Source of the DNA: Gammaproteobacteria bacterium | GTDB taxonomy: Bacteria > Pseudomonadota > Gammaproteobacteria > Ga0077554 > Ga007554 | DNA: 49,642 nt | Direction of reading: 5' to 3' | Assembly (NCBI GenBank): GCA_016191235.1 | Contig: JACPOZ010000054.1 | Span: 1 to 49,642 of the forward strand | In this document: in pieces, positions 1-9,149 of the stretch | Position numbering within the stretch: position 1 is the first letter of the stretch | Layout: each line of letters begins with the position of its first letter | Program-made: the position numbers and the translations under genes | The notes under the pieces: model-generated | The model's input: only the letters and a program-made list of their open reading frames with translations | Told to the model about the DNA's origin: nothing | Database searches by the model: none

Positions 1-1089
1 CATGATGGCGTTGATCAGGATGTCGCGGCAGATCGGTGAATCGTCGGTCCAGTTATCGCCGTCGGAGGCCTGCGCGCCGTAGATGTTCCACTCTGACGAA
101 GGATAGCGCTCCCTGATGATGTCATGCATCATTTCCAACGCGCTCGACACCACCGTGCCGCCGGTCTCGCGCGAATAGAAAAACTCCTGTTCGTCGACTT
201 CCTTGGCGACGGTGTGATGGCGGATGAACACCAGCTCGATCCGCTCATAGCTGCGTGTCAGGAATAGATATAGCAGCGTGAAGAAGCGCTTGGCCATGTC
301 CTTTTTGCCTTCGTCCATCGAGCCGGACACGTCCATCAGGCAAAACATCACCGCCTGCGTCGTGGGTTGCGGTTGCTTGACGCGGTTGTTGTATTTCAGG
401 TCGAAGGTGTCGATAAACGGAATCGCGCGGATCTTGGCCTTGAGCTGGCGGATCTCCTCTTGCAGCGCTATGACCCGCGCGCCAGCCTCGCCCTCCGTGG
501 CCAACAGCAGTTCCAGCTCCTGCTCGGCCTCGCGCAGACGACGGGCGTACGGATTGCGTGTGGCGATGCGCCGGCTCAGCGAACTCTTCATCGAGCGCAC
601 CACATTCAAGTTACTGGGCACACCGTCGGAGGTATAGCCGGCGCGCACCGATTTATACTGCACCTGCTTGGCGAGTTGCGTCTTGATCAGATCGGGCAAT
701 TCAAGGTCTTCGAAAAACAGGTCGAGAAATTCCTCGCGCGACAGCTCGAAGCTGAATTCGTCCTCACCCTCGCCGCTGTTACTGGCCTTGCCTTTGCCGC
801 CACCTCCCCCACCGGAGGGGCGGGATACACGATCGCCTGTGACGAAATCGCTGTTGCCGGGATGGACTCCCTCGCGTTTGCCGCCGGGGCCATGGCCGAA
901 CACCGGCTCCGAGATATCCCGGGCTGGAATGTTGATCTTCTCGCCACGCTCCAGGTCGGTGATGGAACGGCCAGACATGGCATCACCCACCGCCTTTTTT
1001 ATCTGACCCTTGAAGCGCCGGATAAATTTCTGGCGATTGACCGCGCTCTTGTTCTTGCCGTTCAATCGTCTGTCGATAAATTGCGCCAC
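1..1089 (-). CDS. yeaH: YeaH/YhbH family (DUF444) protein, 3' end outside window
   Basis: 363 codons are visible, and roughly the last 60 residues expected for this family lie beyond the left edge. The start is a GTG at 1089, preceded by AGGAG with 7-nt spacing, giving [20 protein letters not shown], typical of the family. A glycine-rich linker (about residues 92-100) is followed by a von Willebrand A-like segment with the metal-binding motif DVSGS (about 253-257). In enterobacteria yeaH is co-transcribed with the kinase gene yeaG and linked to stationary-phase and nitrogen-starvation responses; the same order is seen here, 150 bp downstream of yeaG. A dispersed palindromic repeat sits between the two genes. 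The biochemical role of the family is not established. Confidence 0.93.
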   Translation of the reverse strand, partial: MAQFIDRRLNGKNKSAVNRQKFIRRFKGQIKKAVGDAMSGRSITDLERGEKINIPARDISEPVFGHGPGGKREGVHPGNSDFVTGDRVSRPSGGGGGGKGKASNSGEGEDEFSFELSREEFLDLFFEDLELPDLIKTQLAKQVQYKSVRAGYTSDGVPSNLNVVRSMKSSLSRRIATRNPYARRLREAEQELELLLATEGEAGARVIALQEEIRQLKAKIRAIPFIDTFDLKYNNRVKQPQPTTQAVMFCLMDVSGSMDEGKKDMAKRFFTLLYLFLTRSYERIELVFIRHHTVAKEVDEQEFFYSRETGGTVVSSALEMMHDIIRERYPSSEWNIYGAQASDGDNWTDDSPICRDILINAIM

Positions 1090-1130
1090 GGATCGGCTCC
1101 TGATACCGTTAACTTGAGGCCATGCCGCGC

Positions 1131-1216
1131 GTAGGTTGGGTCAAGCGAAGCGGACCCAACATTGCCCCAGCCGCGATTTGTTGGGTCCGGAGCTAGCGCT
1201 CCTTGACCCAACCTAC
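1131..1216. repeat. dispersed palindromic repeat, copy 1
   Basis: An imperfect inverted repeat starting GTAGGTTGGGTCAAGCG and ending CTTGACCCAACCTAC. Related copies occur at 7028-7116 and, as one arm only, near 49366-49396. It lies between yeaG and yeaH and could form a hairpin in their joint transcript. Confidence 0.8.
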
Positions 1217-1238
1217 ATTTGCATCTTTTGGCCACACA

Positions 1239-3161
1239 TCACGACGACTTGCGGGTGCGCAGATGCCATTCACACAGCAGCCGTACCTGTTTTGACGTAT
1301 AGCCCTTATGCACCATGCGCGCCACGAAGTCCTCGTGTTTCTTCTTGTCCTCGGTGGAGGACTTGGCGTTGAAGGAGATCACCGGCAGCAGGTCTTCCGT
1401 GCTGGAGAACATCTTTTTCTCGATCACTACGCGCAACTTTTCGTAGCTGGTCCACGCCGGGTTCTTGCCGCCGAGCGCGGCACGCGCGCGCAGTGTGAAA
1501 TTGACGATCTCGTTGCGGAAATCCTTGGGATTGCTGATGCCCGCAGGTTTTTCGATTTTTTCCAGCTCGCCGTTCAGCGCGGCCCGGTCGAAGATCTCGC
1601 CGGTATCCTGGTCACGGTATTCCGCATCCTGGATCCAGTAATCCGCATACGTGACATAGCGGTCGAAGATGTTCTGGCCAAACTCGGAGTACGACTCCAG
1701 GTACGCCGTCTGTATCTCCTTGCCGATGAATTCGGCGTAACGCGGTGCGAGATACCCTTTGAGGTGCGCAAGATAGCGTTCCATGATATCGGGCGGGAAT
1801 TGCTCCTGTTCGATCTGCTGCTCGATGATATACAGCAGATGCACCGGATTGGCCGCGACTTCGACGGTGTCGTGATTGAACACGCGGGAAAGGATCTTGA
1901 ACGCAAAGCGCGTCGACAAACCGTTCATGCCCTCGTCCACCCCGGCGTAATCGCGGTATTCCTGATAGGACTTGGCCTTGGGGTCGACATCCTTCAGATT
2001 CTCGCCGTCGTAGACGCGCATTTTGGAATAGATGTTCGAATTCTCCGGTTCCTTGAGGCGCGACAGCACCGCGAACTGCGCCATCATCTCCAGCGTGCCC
2101 GGCGCGCAGGGGGCCTGCGACAGCGAGCTGTTCTTGAGCAGCTTCTGGTAAATCTTTACCTCGTCGGAGACGCGCAGGCAATACGGCACCTTGACGATAT
2201 AGATGCGGTCGAGGAATGCCTCGTTATTTTTGTTGTTCTTGAACGATGTCCACTCGGACTCGTTGGAGTGTGCGAGCACGATGCCATTGAAGGGGATCGC
2301 GGCAAAGCCTTCCGTGCCCTTATAGTTGCCTTCCTGGGTGGCCGTGAGCAAGGGGTGAAGCACCTTGATCGGCGCCTTGAACATCTCGACGAATTCCAGC
2401 AGCCCCTGGTTGGCCAGGCACAGGCCGCCGGAATAGCTGTAGGCGTCCGGGTCGTCCTGGGAATACTGCTCCAGCTTGCGGATGTCCACCTTGCCGACCA
2501 GCGAGGAGATATCCTGATTGTTCTCGTCGCCGGGCTCGGTTTTGGCAATGCCGGTCTGCTCCAGCACCGAGGGATGCAGCTTCACCACCCTGAACTTGGT
2601 GATGTCGCCATTGAATTCGTGCAAGCGCTTCACCGCCCACGGCGACATGATGCCGGGTAGGTAACGGCGTGGGATGCCGTAGTCTTCCTCAAGGATCTGG
2701 CCATCTTCCATCGGCGAAAACAGACCCAGCGGCGATTCGTTGACGGGCGAGTCCTTGATGGCGTAGAACGGCATCTTCTCCATCAGCGACTTGAGCTTTT
2801 CGGCCAGCGACGACTTTCCGCCGCCGGGTGGGCCGAGCAGGTAGATGATCTGCTTTCTTTCTTCCAGCCCCTGGGCCGCATGGCGGAAGTAGGAGACGAT
2901 CTGCTCGATGGTTTCCTCCATGCCGTAAAATTCGCGGAAGGCCGGGTAGATCTTGATCACCTTGTTGGAAAAGAGCCGGCTCAGGCGCGGGTCGGTCTGG
3001 GTGTCCAGCGTTTCCGGTTCGCCTATGGCCATCAACATCCGCTCTGCCGCGCTGGCGTAGGTAGAAGGTTCTTTCTTGCAGAGTTCCAGATACTCCTGCA
3101 AGGACATCTCCTCCTGCTTGCTTTCTTCGTAGCGCGATATGTAGCTGTTGAAAATATTCAT
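1239..3161 (-). CDS. yeaG: PrkA/YeaG family serine protein kinase
   Basis: 640 residues, the length of E. coli YeaG (644 aa), with closely similar stretches such as SAAERMLMAIGEPETLDT and LSRLFSNKVIKIYPAFREFYG. The N-terminal AAA-like domain carries a Walker A motif GPPGGGKSS (about 110-118); the C-terminal part is the PrkA kinase domain. An in-frame GTG lies 9 nt upstream, but ATG 3161 is preferred because GAGGTG is then correctly spaced and the protein begins MNIF like its homologues. Cytoplasmic; acts with YeaH in starvation and stationary-phase adaptation in enterobacteria. It is the first gene of the unit running leftward to yeaH. A spoVR homologue often follows beyond yeaH, but that would be outside the window. 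Confidence 0.96.
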   Translation of the reverse strand: MNIFNSYISRYEESKQEEMSLQEYLELCKKEPSTYASAAERMLMAIGEPETLDTQTDPRLSRLFSNKVIKIYPAFREFYGMEETIEQIVSYFRHAAQGLEERKQIIYLLGPPGGGKSSLAEKLKSLMEKMPFYAIKDSPVNESPLGLFSPMEDGQILEEDYGIPRRYLPGIMSPWAVKRLHEFNGDITKFRVVKLHPSVLEQTGIAKTEPGDENNQDISSLVGKVDIRKLEQYSQDDPDAYSYSGGLCLANQGLLEFVEMFKAPIKVLHPLLTATQEGNYKGTEGFAAIPFNGIVLAHSNESEWTSFKNNKNNEAFLDRIYIVKVPYCLRVSDEVKIYQKLLKNSSLSQAPCAPGTLEMMAQFAVLSRLKEPENSNIYSKMRVYDGENLKDVDPKAKSYQEYRDYAGVDEGMNGLSTRFAFKILSRVFNHDTVEVAANPVHLLYIIEQQIEQEQFPPDIMERYLAHLKGYLAPRYAEFIGKEIQTAYLESYSEFGQNIFDRYVTYADYWIQDAEYRDQDTGEIFDRAALNGELEKIEKPAGISNPKDFRNEIVNFTLRARAALGGKNPAWTSYEKLRVVIEKKMFSSTEDLLPVISFNAKSSTEDKKKHEDFVARMVHKGYTSKQVRLLCEWHLRTRKSS

Positions 3162-3667
3162 ACTGATCACCTCGTTGCGATATGCCGCCTGACGCGCAGG
3201 TTACCCGCAGGCTCATTTAAGCGCGGGCACCATTCCCTTGTCTTATTTCAAGCAAAACGCGGGCCAAGTCCTGGAGGTCGCGGGGCGTCTTGCTCAATAT
3301 ATACATCGGCCTAAACCCGCAGCTTCCATACCCTGACAAGCCATTGCTCGTATCCATATTGCCGGGCGGAGCAAATCCCCCCTGCCCCCCTTTCCAAAGG
3401 GGGGCAGGGGTGTGCTGAATAGTTACCAGCCCGTTACCATTTTTTGACGCTGCGCCGGAATCGTGTCTTGCCCGGTAGAATTTGACCGGAAACCCATATG
3501 ATTGTTCCAGACATGAAACACTGTGAAACGATACGTCCAGAAAATCAAGAGCAGGTAACAAAGATGTCCGATGAGTCTCAAGAATCCCCATTCGATGCCG
3601 ATAGCTCAAACACGATGCCGGCACAAGGGTTGTGCCAATGCTTTAGCGAGACCTCACGGGGGTATTT
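3162..3667. other. intergenic region between yeaG and chemoreceptor gene
   Basis: Divergent 506-bp spacer. It must contain the leftward promoter of yeaG-yeaH and the rightward promoter of the first chemoreceptor. Apart from the C/G-run palindrome at 3372-3426 I see no RNA gene or convincing ORF; small ORFs here have no recognisable homology or ribosome binding site. Confidence 0.6.
3372..3426. repeat. IS66-end-like MITE fragment (C-run/G-run palindrome)
   Basis: A CCCCCC...GGGGGG hairpin followed by TGCTGAATAGTTAC. On the minus strand this reads GTAACTATTCAGCACACCCC, the same terminus as the elements at 6889-6950 and 11850-12011, and close to the GTAACTACTCAGGTACCCC end of the IS66-type element at 49505. 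Degenerate internal similarity (a CCCTGACA stretch near 3330) suggests an originally longer element. Confidence 0.7.
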
Positions 3668-5299
3668 ATGGGTTTTCTGGAAAAAATGACCATCAAGGCG
3701 CGTTTGACGGCTTTGGTGGGATTCATGGCAGTGTTGATGGTTGTTATCGGCCTGACAGGGCTGAATGCCGTCAATAGATCAAATGCGAATTTACAAACCG
3801 TCTATGCCGACCGGACAGTAGCTTTAGGGGAGTTGACACATGTAATGCAGTACCTGATGAGCAGCCGTGTCAGGATTTATAAAGCGCTGGAAAATCCCAC
3901 GCCGGAGGTGGTGCGGGACAGCATTGGCACGATAGAAAAAAATATCCCTCAAATCCTCGATCACTGGGAAAAATACAAGGCGACGGAGTCCACCCCTGAA
4001 GAAAAGATTCTTACTGAAAAATGGGAGGCAGCATACCGCCAGTACCGGGAGACAGGAACACAGCCGGCACTCGCCGCATTACGCGCCGGCAATATGGAGG
4101 ACGCCAAAAGAGTCCTGGATCAGGTGATAGAGCCTGCCTGGCCCGCTATCCGTGACGACTTGACCCAACTGGTCAATATACAGATCGAGGTGGCCAAGGA
4201 GAAATTCGACGAGGCCCAGGCCAATTATACCCAGGCCCGCAATACCAGCATACTCATGCTATTGGCATCCATTGTCGCGGCGATATTTCTGGCCTTTCTT
4301 ATCATGCGCAGCATCAGCCGTGCCGTGGCCGAGATGGAGCAGGTGGCGGGTCGTCTGGCGGAAGGTGATTTGAGTGTCAGGGTCAGCCACGCAGGCACCG
4401 ATGAACTGGGGCGCGTGGCGAATGCCTTGAATCACATGGCGGACCGGTTCAAGAATACTATCGGAGAAGTGTCTGGCTCCACATCCCAGTTGGCCGCTGC
4501 GGCAGAGGAGCTTTCGGCAGTGAGCATGCAGACCAGCCATGGCATCGCCCAGCAGCAATCAGAAACCGATCAGGTCGCCACCGCCATGAACGAAATGTCC
4601 GCCACGGTGCAGGATGTGGCACGCAATGCGGAGCAGGCGGCAAGCGCGGCGCGCAATGCGGATGCAGAGGCACAAAAGGGTAAACGGGTGGTGGGTGACA
4701 ACATCGACGCCATTGACGCGCTGGCCGCCGAGGTGGAAAGGGCCGCCCAGGTGATTCAAAAACTGGAGGCCGAGAGCGGCAGTATCGGCACGGTGGTGGA
4801 TGTCATCAAGAGCATCGCCGAGCAGACCAATCTTCTGGCATTGAATGCCGCTATCGAGGCCGCGCGCGCCGGTGAGCAGGGGCGGGGATTCGCCGTGGTG
4901 GCCGACGAGGTGCGCACTCTCGCCAGCCGCACCCAGCAGTCCACCCAGGAGATCCAGCAAATGATCCAGCGCCTGCAAGCGGGCGCCAGCGAGGCGGTGA
5001 AGGTGATGGTACAGGGCCGCAGCCAGGCCCAGGACGCCGTGAAACAGGCGGCCCAGGCCGGCGAATCGCTGGAGTCGATCACCCGCGCCGTGGCCAATAT
5101 CACCGACATGAACACTCAGATCGCCAGCGCGGCGGAAGAGCAAAGCGCGGTGAGCGAGGAGATCAACCGCAACATCGTCACCATCAGTCAGGTCGGCAGC
5201 CAGACCGCCGCCGGCGCGCGGCAGACTTCCTCCGCCAGCGAGGAACTGGCGCGGCTGGCGGCACAGTTGCAGACGCTGGTGGGGCAGTTCAGGGTCTGA
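3668..5299 (+). CDS. methyl-accepting chemotaxis protein (4HB sensor-HAMP-signal)
   Basis: 543 residues. TM1 (about 12-32), a helical periplasmic four-helix-bundle sensor (about 33-190), TM2 (194-213), HAMP (214-266) and a long coiled-coil signalling domain. The hairpin tip has the conserved [20 protein letters not shown] and [12 protein letters not shown] segments that contact CheA/CheW. No C-terminal CheR-docking pentapeptide is seen. The ligand cannot be inferred. The start has a purine-rich GGGGG stretch upstream. No che genes lie in the window. From about residue 298 onward the protein is nearly identical to the next receptor, also at DNA level, so the pair arose by duplication or is homogenised by gene conversion. 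Confidence 0.96.
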   Translation: MGFLEKMTIKARLTALVGFMAVLMVVIGLTGLNAVNRSNANLQTVYADRTVALGELTHVMQYLMSSRVRIYKALENPTPEVVRDSIGTIEKNIPQILDHWEKYKATESTPEEKILTEKWEAAYRQYRETGTQPALAALRAGNMEDAKRVLDQVIEPAWPAIRDDLTQLVNIQIEVAKEKFDEAQANYTQARNTSILMLLASIVAAIFLAFLIMRSISRAVAEMEQVAGRLAEGDLSVRVSHAGTDELGRVANALNHMADRFKNTIGEVSGSTSQLAAAAEELSAVSMQTSHGIAQQQSETDQVATAMNEMSATVQDVARNAEQAASAARNADAEAQKGKRVVGDNIDAIDALAAEVERAAQVIQKLEAESGSIGTVVDVIKSIAEQTNLLALNAAIEAARAGEQGRGFAVVADEVRTLASRTQQSTQEIQQMIQRLQAGASEAVKVMVQGRSQAQDAVKQAAQAGESLESITRAVANITDMNTQIASAAEEQSAVSEEINRNIVTISQVGSQTAAGARQTSSASEELARLAAQLQTLVGQFRV

Positions 5300-5334
5300 T
5301 TTGTGGGCGTGTCTTTTACATTCAGGAGGAATAA

Positions 5335-6849
5335 ATGAAAATCAATTTGCCTGTCACTGGCCGGGAAGTGATGTTGCGTGATGATACAACGCTGATCAGC
5401 ACGACCGACCTAAAGGGCATTATCACTTCTACGAACCGGCACTTCATCGACATCAGCGGCTACAGCAAGGAAGAATTGATCGGCAAAAGCCACAATATCG
5501 TCCGTCATCCCGACATGCCGCCAGCCGCCTTCGCCGATTTGTGGAGCACCCTCAAGGCGGGCAAGCCCTGGATGGGCATCGTCAAGAACCGCTGCAAGAA
5601 CGGCGACCACTACTGGGTCGATGCCTATGTCACGCCACTCTATGAGGGGGAACGCATCGTCGGCTATCAGTCGGTGCGCACCATGGCCACCCGGCAACGG
5701 ATCGAACGCGCCGAGGCCCTCTACCGGCAGATCAACGCCGGCAAGATACCCAAGACCGTCGGGATCAAGAGCAGCATCGCCACGCGGCTTGGCGTGGGTT
5801 TTCTGGTCATCCTGGGGGCGCTGTTCGCGTTCACCGCATTCGTCGGCGATGTCCCGCTCTGGGCCAGCGCGCTGGCATGGCTGATGGCGGCGGGTGTTGC
5901 GCTGGGCGCCAGCCGCTTTGCCATCGCCCCCCTGCTCGCGGCTCAGGCCGATGCGCGGGCGGTGGTCGACAATCGCCTGATGCAACACATCTATATCGGG
6001 AATACGCACGAAGCGGGGCGGTTACAACTGGCGATCACGATGTTGCAGGCGCGGCTGCGCACGGCAATGGGACGGATCACGGATCCTGCTGCCCAGCTCG
6101 CCGCTGCCGCCGAACAGCTCACGGCGGTGACCCAGGGCACCCGGCAGCAGCAATTGGAAATCGATCAGGTTGCCACCGCCATGAACGAGATGTCCGCCAC
6201 GGTGCACGATGTGGCGCGCAATGCCGGGCAGGCGGCAAGCGCGGCGCGCAATGCGGATGCAGAGGCGCAAAAGGGTAAGCGGGTGGTGGGTGACAACATC
6301 GACGCCATTGACGCACTGGCCGCCGAGGTGGAAAGGGCCGCCCAGGTGATTCAAAAGCTGGAGGCGGAGAGCGGCAGTATCGGCACGGTGGTGGATGTCA
6401 TCAAGAGCATCGCCGAGCAGACCAATCTTCTGGCATTAAATGCCGCTATCGAGGCCGCGCGCGCCGGTGAGCAGGGGCGGGGATTCGCCGTGGTGGCCGA
6501 TGAGGTGCGCACTCTCGCCAGCCGCACCCAGCAGTCCACCCAGGAGATCCAGCAAATGATTCAGCGTCTGCAATCGGGCGCCAGCGAGGCGGCGAAGGTA
6601 ATGGTACAGGGCCGCAGCCAGGCCCAGGACGCCGTGAAACAGGCGGCCCAGGCCGGCGAATCGCTGGAGTCGATCACCCGCGCCGTGGCCAATATCACCG
6701 ACATGAACACGCAGATCACCAGCGCGGCGGAAGAGCAAAGCGCGGTGAGCGAGGAGATCAACCGCAATATCGTCAACATCAGCCAGATCGGCAATCAGAC
6801 TGCGGCGGCGGCGCAGTTGCAGTCTTTGGTGAGACAGTTCAGGGTTTGA
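5335..6849 (+). CDS. Aer-like PAS-containing chemotaxis receptor
   Basis: 504 residues. An N-terminal PAS domain (about 15-125; motifs [21 protein letters not shown] and [13 protein letters not shown]) matches Aer-type energy/redox sensors, which usually bind FAD in the PAS pocket. Two closely spaced transmembrane segments (about 152-170 and 174-193) follow, then the signalling coiled coil. The signalling half is almost the same as in the upstream receptor. It lacks 15 consecutive residues near the C-terminus (QTAA..AQLQ joined directly), an in-frame 45-bp loss of about two heptads in only one arm of the antiparallel bundle. A good ribosome binding site (AGGAGG) precedes ATG 5335. The gap from the first receptor is 35 bp, so they are probably co-transcribed. 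Confidence 0.95.
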   Translation: MKINLPVTGREVMLRDDTTLISTTDLKGIITSTNRHFIDISGYSKEELIGKSHNIVRHPDMPPAAFADLWSTLKAGKPWMGIVKNRCKNGDHYWVDAYVTPLYEGERIVGYQSVRTMATRQRIERAEALYRQINAGKIPKTVGIKSSIATRLGVGFLVILGALFAFTAFVGDVPLWASALAWLMAAGVALGASRFAIAPLLAAQADARAVVDNRLMQHIYIGNTHEAGRLQLAITMLQARLRTAMGRITDPAAQLAAAAEQLTAVTQGTRQQQLEIDQVATAMNEMSATVHDVARNAGQAASAARNADAEAQKGKRVVGDNIDAIDALAAEVERAAQVIQKLEAESGSIGTVVDVIKSIAEQTNLLALNAAIEAARAGEQGRGFAVVADEVRTLASRTQQSTQEIQQMIQRLQSGASEAAKVMVQGRSQAQDAVKQAAQAGESLESITRAVANITDMNTQITSAAEEQSAVSEEINRNIVNISQIGNQTAAAAQLQSLVRQFRV

Positions 6850-6888
6850 TTGCGGGCGTGGCTTTTACCTTCACGCGAAACAAATTGA

Positions 6889-6950
6889 ATCCCCCCTGCC
6901 CCCCCCTTTTTTCAAAGGGGGGAACTTGATGTCAGGAGCGTGCTGAATAG
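6889..6950. repeat. IS66-end-like MITE fragment
   Basis: C-run/G-run hairpin plus the flank CTTGATGTCAGGAGCGTGC and TGAATAG. Its reverse complement aligns with the left part of the element at 11850 (CTATTCAG, CCTGACATC, AG). The terminal GTAA is missing because it abuts the next repeat at 6951. Confidence 0.7.
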
Positions 6951-7158
6951 CGAGGTAGACTACACACCGCCGTTCGTAGTGAGCTGGTCGAGCTATAAGC
7001 GGTACTGTAGGTCGGGCTTCAGCATGTGTAGGTTGTGGTCAAGGAGCGCAAGCTCCGGACCCAACAAAATCATCGCTTCAGACAGTGTTGGGTCCGCTTC
7101 GCTTGACCCAACCTACATTAAGCGAACGGTTTTGGGGCGTGGGACAATCTGGGTTTAA
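6951..7158. repeat. long dispersed repeat, copy A (contains palindrome 7028-7116)
   Basis: Shares ordered blocks with 49298-49441: GAGGTAGACNNCACACCGCC, GTGAGCTGGTCGAGCTATAA, the GGGTCCGCTTCGCTTGACCC arm, then AACGGTTTTGG and ACAATCTGG. Copy A carries both arms of the GTAGGTTG/CAACCTAC palindrome; copy B keeps one arm. Confidence 0.8.
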
Positions 7159-7264
7159 GTAAACGGTTTTCGCGCCTTTCGTGTTTTTCGTGGATCTCAG
7201 CTTCCCATTAGACATGCATAACGCAAAGCTAAGCGGCGGCGCAGCCGTCCGCTTGAGCGCCGGG

Positions 7265-7562
7265 TTAGCGGCCACGGGTACGACCGACCCAGTAACGGGG
7301 TTTACGGGAATTATGTGAAGCTGCAAAAACGACTATGCCTTCGCCCTCTTGCCGGTAGAAAAGCGAGAAAGGAAACCCTTTGAGAAAAACGCGCCTCGTA
7401 TTTGAAGCTGATGGTGTCCCTGATAACGGGAAGGTCAACGCTCGGGCAGTTGCTTCTTCGACGGCTTTGGTAAAGCGGTCTCCCAAGCCCGGTTGTGCTT
7501 CGTTGTAATAAACGACCTCAGCAAGAAATTCTTCGCGAGCTTCTGCGACAAAACGTGCTCAC
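7265..7562 (-). pseudogene. RelE/ParE-type toxin gene, frameshifted at its start
   Basis: The open frame 7558-7265 encodes RFVAEAREEFLAEVVYYNEA, then QPGLGDRF, and ends with RKPRYWVGRTRGR, a complete RelE/ParE-type toxin fold apart from the first residues. This frame has an in-frame TGA at 7561-7559 and no ATG or GTG before a TTG at 7486. A GTG at 7562, just past the antitoxin stop, is the natural start but is off by one base (GTG AGC then one extra A before CGT TTT GTC). One-base indel by mutation or sequencing error; starting at TTG 7486 would lose about 26 residues including the first helix. The ribonuclease or gyrase activity of the family would therefore be lost or uncertain. Confidence 0.75.
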
Positions 7563-7563
7563 T

Positions 7564-7794
7564 TCACCGGGTCATGCGCCTTGCTTCAGCAAACACATCC
7601 TCTGCCGAATAGGTCTGTAGTTCCCCCCTGTCGAAAGCGGCGACACGCTTCTCAATTTCTCGTTCCCACTCTGTTTCGATTTCGGATAATGGGGAGTCAT
7701 GTAGTGACTCAAGAAGAACCTCAGCAAGATGTGCTCGCTCTTCAGGCAAAAGCGAACATGCTTGCTTCTCTAGCTCGACTAGTAACGCGGACAT
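7564..7794 (-). CDS. addiction-module antitoxin (PF09720-type)
   Basis: 76 residues, MSALLVELEKQACSLLPEER, then AHLAEVLLESLHDSPLSEIETEWEREI, ending SAEDVFAEARRMTR. This is the acidic pattern of the 'putative addiction module component' family, which neutralises RelE/ParE toxins. The stop lies one base before the GTG that should start the toxin, the normal tight coupling of such pairs. Cytoplasmic. Such antitoxins usually repress their own promoter, which would lie in 7795-7911. The antitoxin is intact although the toxin frame is broken. Confidence 0.85.
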   Translation of the reverse strand: MSALLVELEKQACSLLPEERAHLAEVLLESLHDSPLSEIETEWEREIEKRVAAFDRGELQTYSAEDVFAEARRMTR

Positions 7795-7911
7795 GGTGAA
7801 TACTCCTTTGGCTGTGATTAAGGTATTTTACTCTTGGTGTTTCCGGTTGTCTTGGTTTGGCCGCTAACATCAGATAGAGTTTGAATTAGAGCCTATTGGG
7901 CGCGGCGGCAC

Positions 7912-9144
7912 TCACAACCCCAACCCTCTCGCCAATCTCGGCAGCTTGCCCACCAGCCCCATGGTCTGGCGCGCCAGCAGATGTTTCAGCGGCGGCAGTA
8001 GGTCCACCGCCAGCAATCCGAGGTTACGCCCCAGCGCGAACGGTGCAAGCGGGTTGGTGAAGACGCGCACCAGGCTGTCGGTGAAGGCAATGGCGCGTAT
8101 CTGGTCGGCGCGGCGCCAGGCGGCGTAATGGTTGAGTACGTCGAGGCTGCCAATGTCGTGACCGGCGCGCTGCGCCTCGACAATGACCTGGGCAAGCGCG
8201 GCGGCGTCGCGCAGGCCGAGATTGAAGCCTTGGCCGGCGATGGGGTGCAGGGTGTGGGCGGCATTGCCGATCACAGCAAGGTGCGGGCGCACGTGTTCGA
8301 GCGCGCGGGTCAACACCAGCGGGTAGGCGTGGCGCATGCCGGTTTTTTGCAATCTGCCCAGGCGGTGGCCGAAGGCATTTTGCAATCCTGCGAGGAATGC
8401 CTCGTCGGTCAGCCTCATGACGGCGTCTGCCTGGTTGCTGGCGACCGTCCACACCACGGCGCAGCGGTTGTCGCTCATCGGTAGCATGGCGATGGGGCCG
8501 GTGGAGGTGAAGCGCTCGTAGGCGATGTTGTTGTGCGGGTGCTGCGGCGTGATGTTGGTGATGATGGCGGTCTGGTGGTAATCCCAGGTGCGGGTGGGAA
8601 TCTTGAGCTGTTCACGCACCGCCGATTTTCCGCCGTCCGCCGCCACGACCAGGCGCGCGGTGAGGGTACGCTGCTCGCCGTTTTGATCCACGATCACCTG
8701 TGCGTGATCAGTGCTGGTGGTGATGTTGGTCAGTTGAGCCGGGCAGATCAAGTCGACATGAGGGAGGGCGTGGAGCGCTTGCATGAGCGTTTGGCCGAGC
8801 GTTCGACTCACCACGACATAACCCAGCGCCTCGACACCTTCATCGGCACAATCGATGTGCGTGACACCGAAATGGCCACGGTCGGAGACATGGATCTTTT
8901 TGATGGGGGTGGTAGCGCCGACCAACGCAGGCCACAGACCCATGCCCTCGAAGATGCGCCGTGATCCGTAGGCGAGCGCCAGGGTACGGTCATCGTAGCT
9001 GGGCTGCGCCTGCGCGGATGCGTTAAACGGCACGGCCTCAATGATGCCGATGCGCAATGCGGTGTTGCCCAGCGCGCATGCAAGGCTCGCGCCCACCATG
9101 CCGCCGCCGATGATCAGGATGTCGTAATCTATGGGTGCGAACAT
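7912..9144 (-). CDS. ubiH: UbiH/UbiF/VisC/COQ6-family FAD-dependent hydroxylase
   Basis: 410 residues. N-terminal FAD-binding IIGGGMVGASLA (about 11-22), NADPH/FAD motif VVAADGGKSAVREQL, and C-terminal GNAAHTLHPIAGQGFNLGLRDAAAL, all characteristic of ubiquinone-ring flavin monooxygenases. Third gene of the ygfB-pepP-ubiH run, the same order as in E. coli, which supports UbiH (2-octaprenyl-6-methoxyphenol hydroxylase) rather than UbiF or UbiI. Starts 5 bp after the pepP stop. No second visC/ubiI paralogue follows, as it does in E. coli. Works at the cytoplasmic membrane face in ubiquinone synthesis. Confidence 0.93.
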   Translation of the reverse strand: MFAPIDYDILIIGGGMVGASLACALGNTALRIGIIEAVPFNASAQAQPSYDDRTLALAYGSRRIFEGMGLWPALVGATTPIKKIHVSDRGHFGVTHIDCADEGVEALGYVVVSRTLGQTLMQALHALPHVDLICPAQLTNITTSTDHAQVIVDQNGEQRTLTARLVVAADGGKSAVREQLKIPTRTWDYHQTAIITNITPQHPHNNIAYERFTSTGPIAMLPMSDNRCAVVWTVASNQADAVMRLTDEAFLAGLQNAFGHRLGRLQKTGMRHAYPLVLTRALEHVRPHLAVIGNAAHTLHPIAGQGFNLGLRDAAALAQVIVEAQRAGHDIGSLDVLNHYAAWRRADQIRAIAFTDSLVRVFTNPLAPFALGRNLGLLAVDLLPPLKHLLARQTMGLVGKLPRLARGLGL

Positions 9145-9149
9145 GATGA

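Larger units (their letters stand above)
6850..7264. other. repeat-filled intergenic region
   Basis: About 415 bp without a gene. In order it holds an IS66-end-like C-run palindrome (6889-6950), a unit shared with the right end of the window (6951-7158) that contains the GTAGGTTG palindrome (7028-7116), and a CTTTCGTGTTTTTCGTGGA repeat (7177-7195) also found near 45214-45343. Confidence 0.75.

Noticed and set aside
1308..2660. 450-codon ORF on the + strand
   Set aside because: Antisense to yeaG, whose protein is strongly recognisable; the ORF has no known-family features and follows from high-GC codon structure.
3217..3624. 135-codon minus-strand ORF upstream of yeaG
   Set aside because: Runs through the C-run palindrome, has no recognisable sequence or ribosome binding site.
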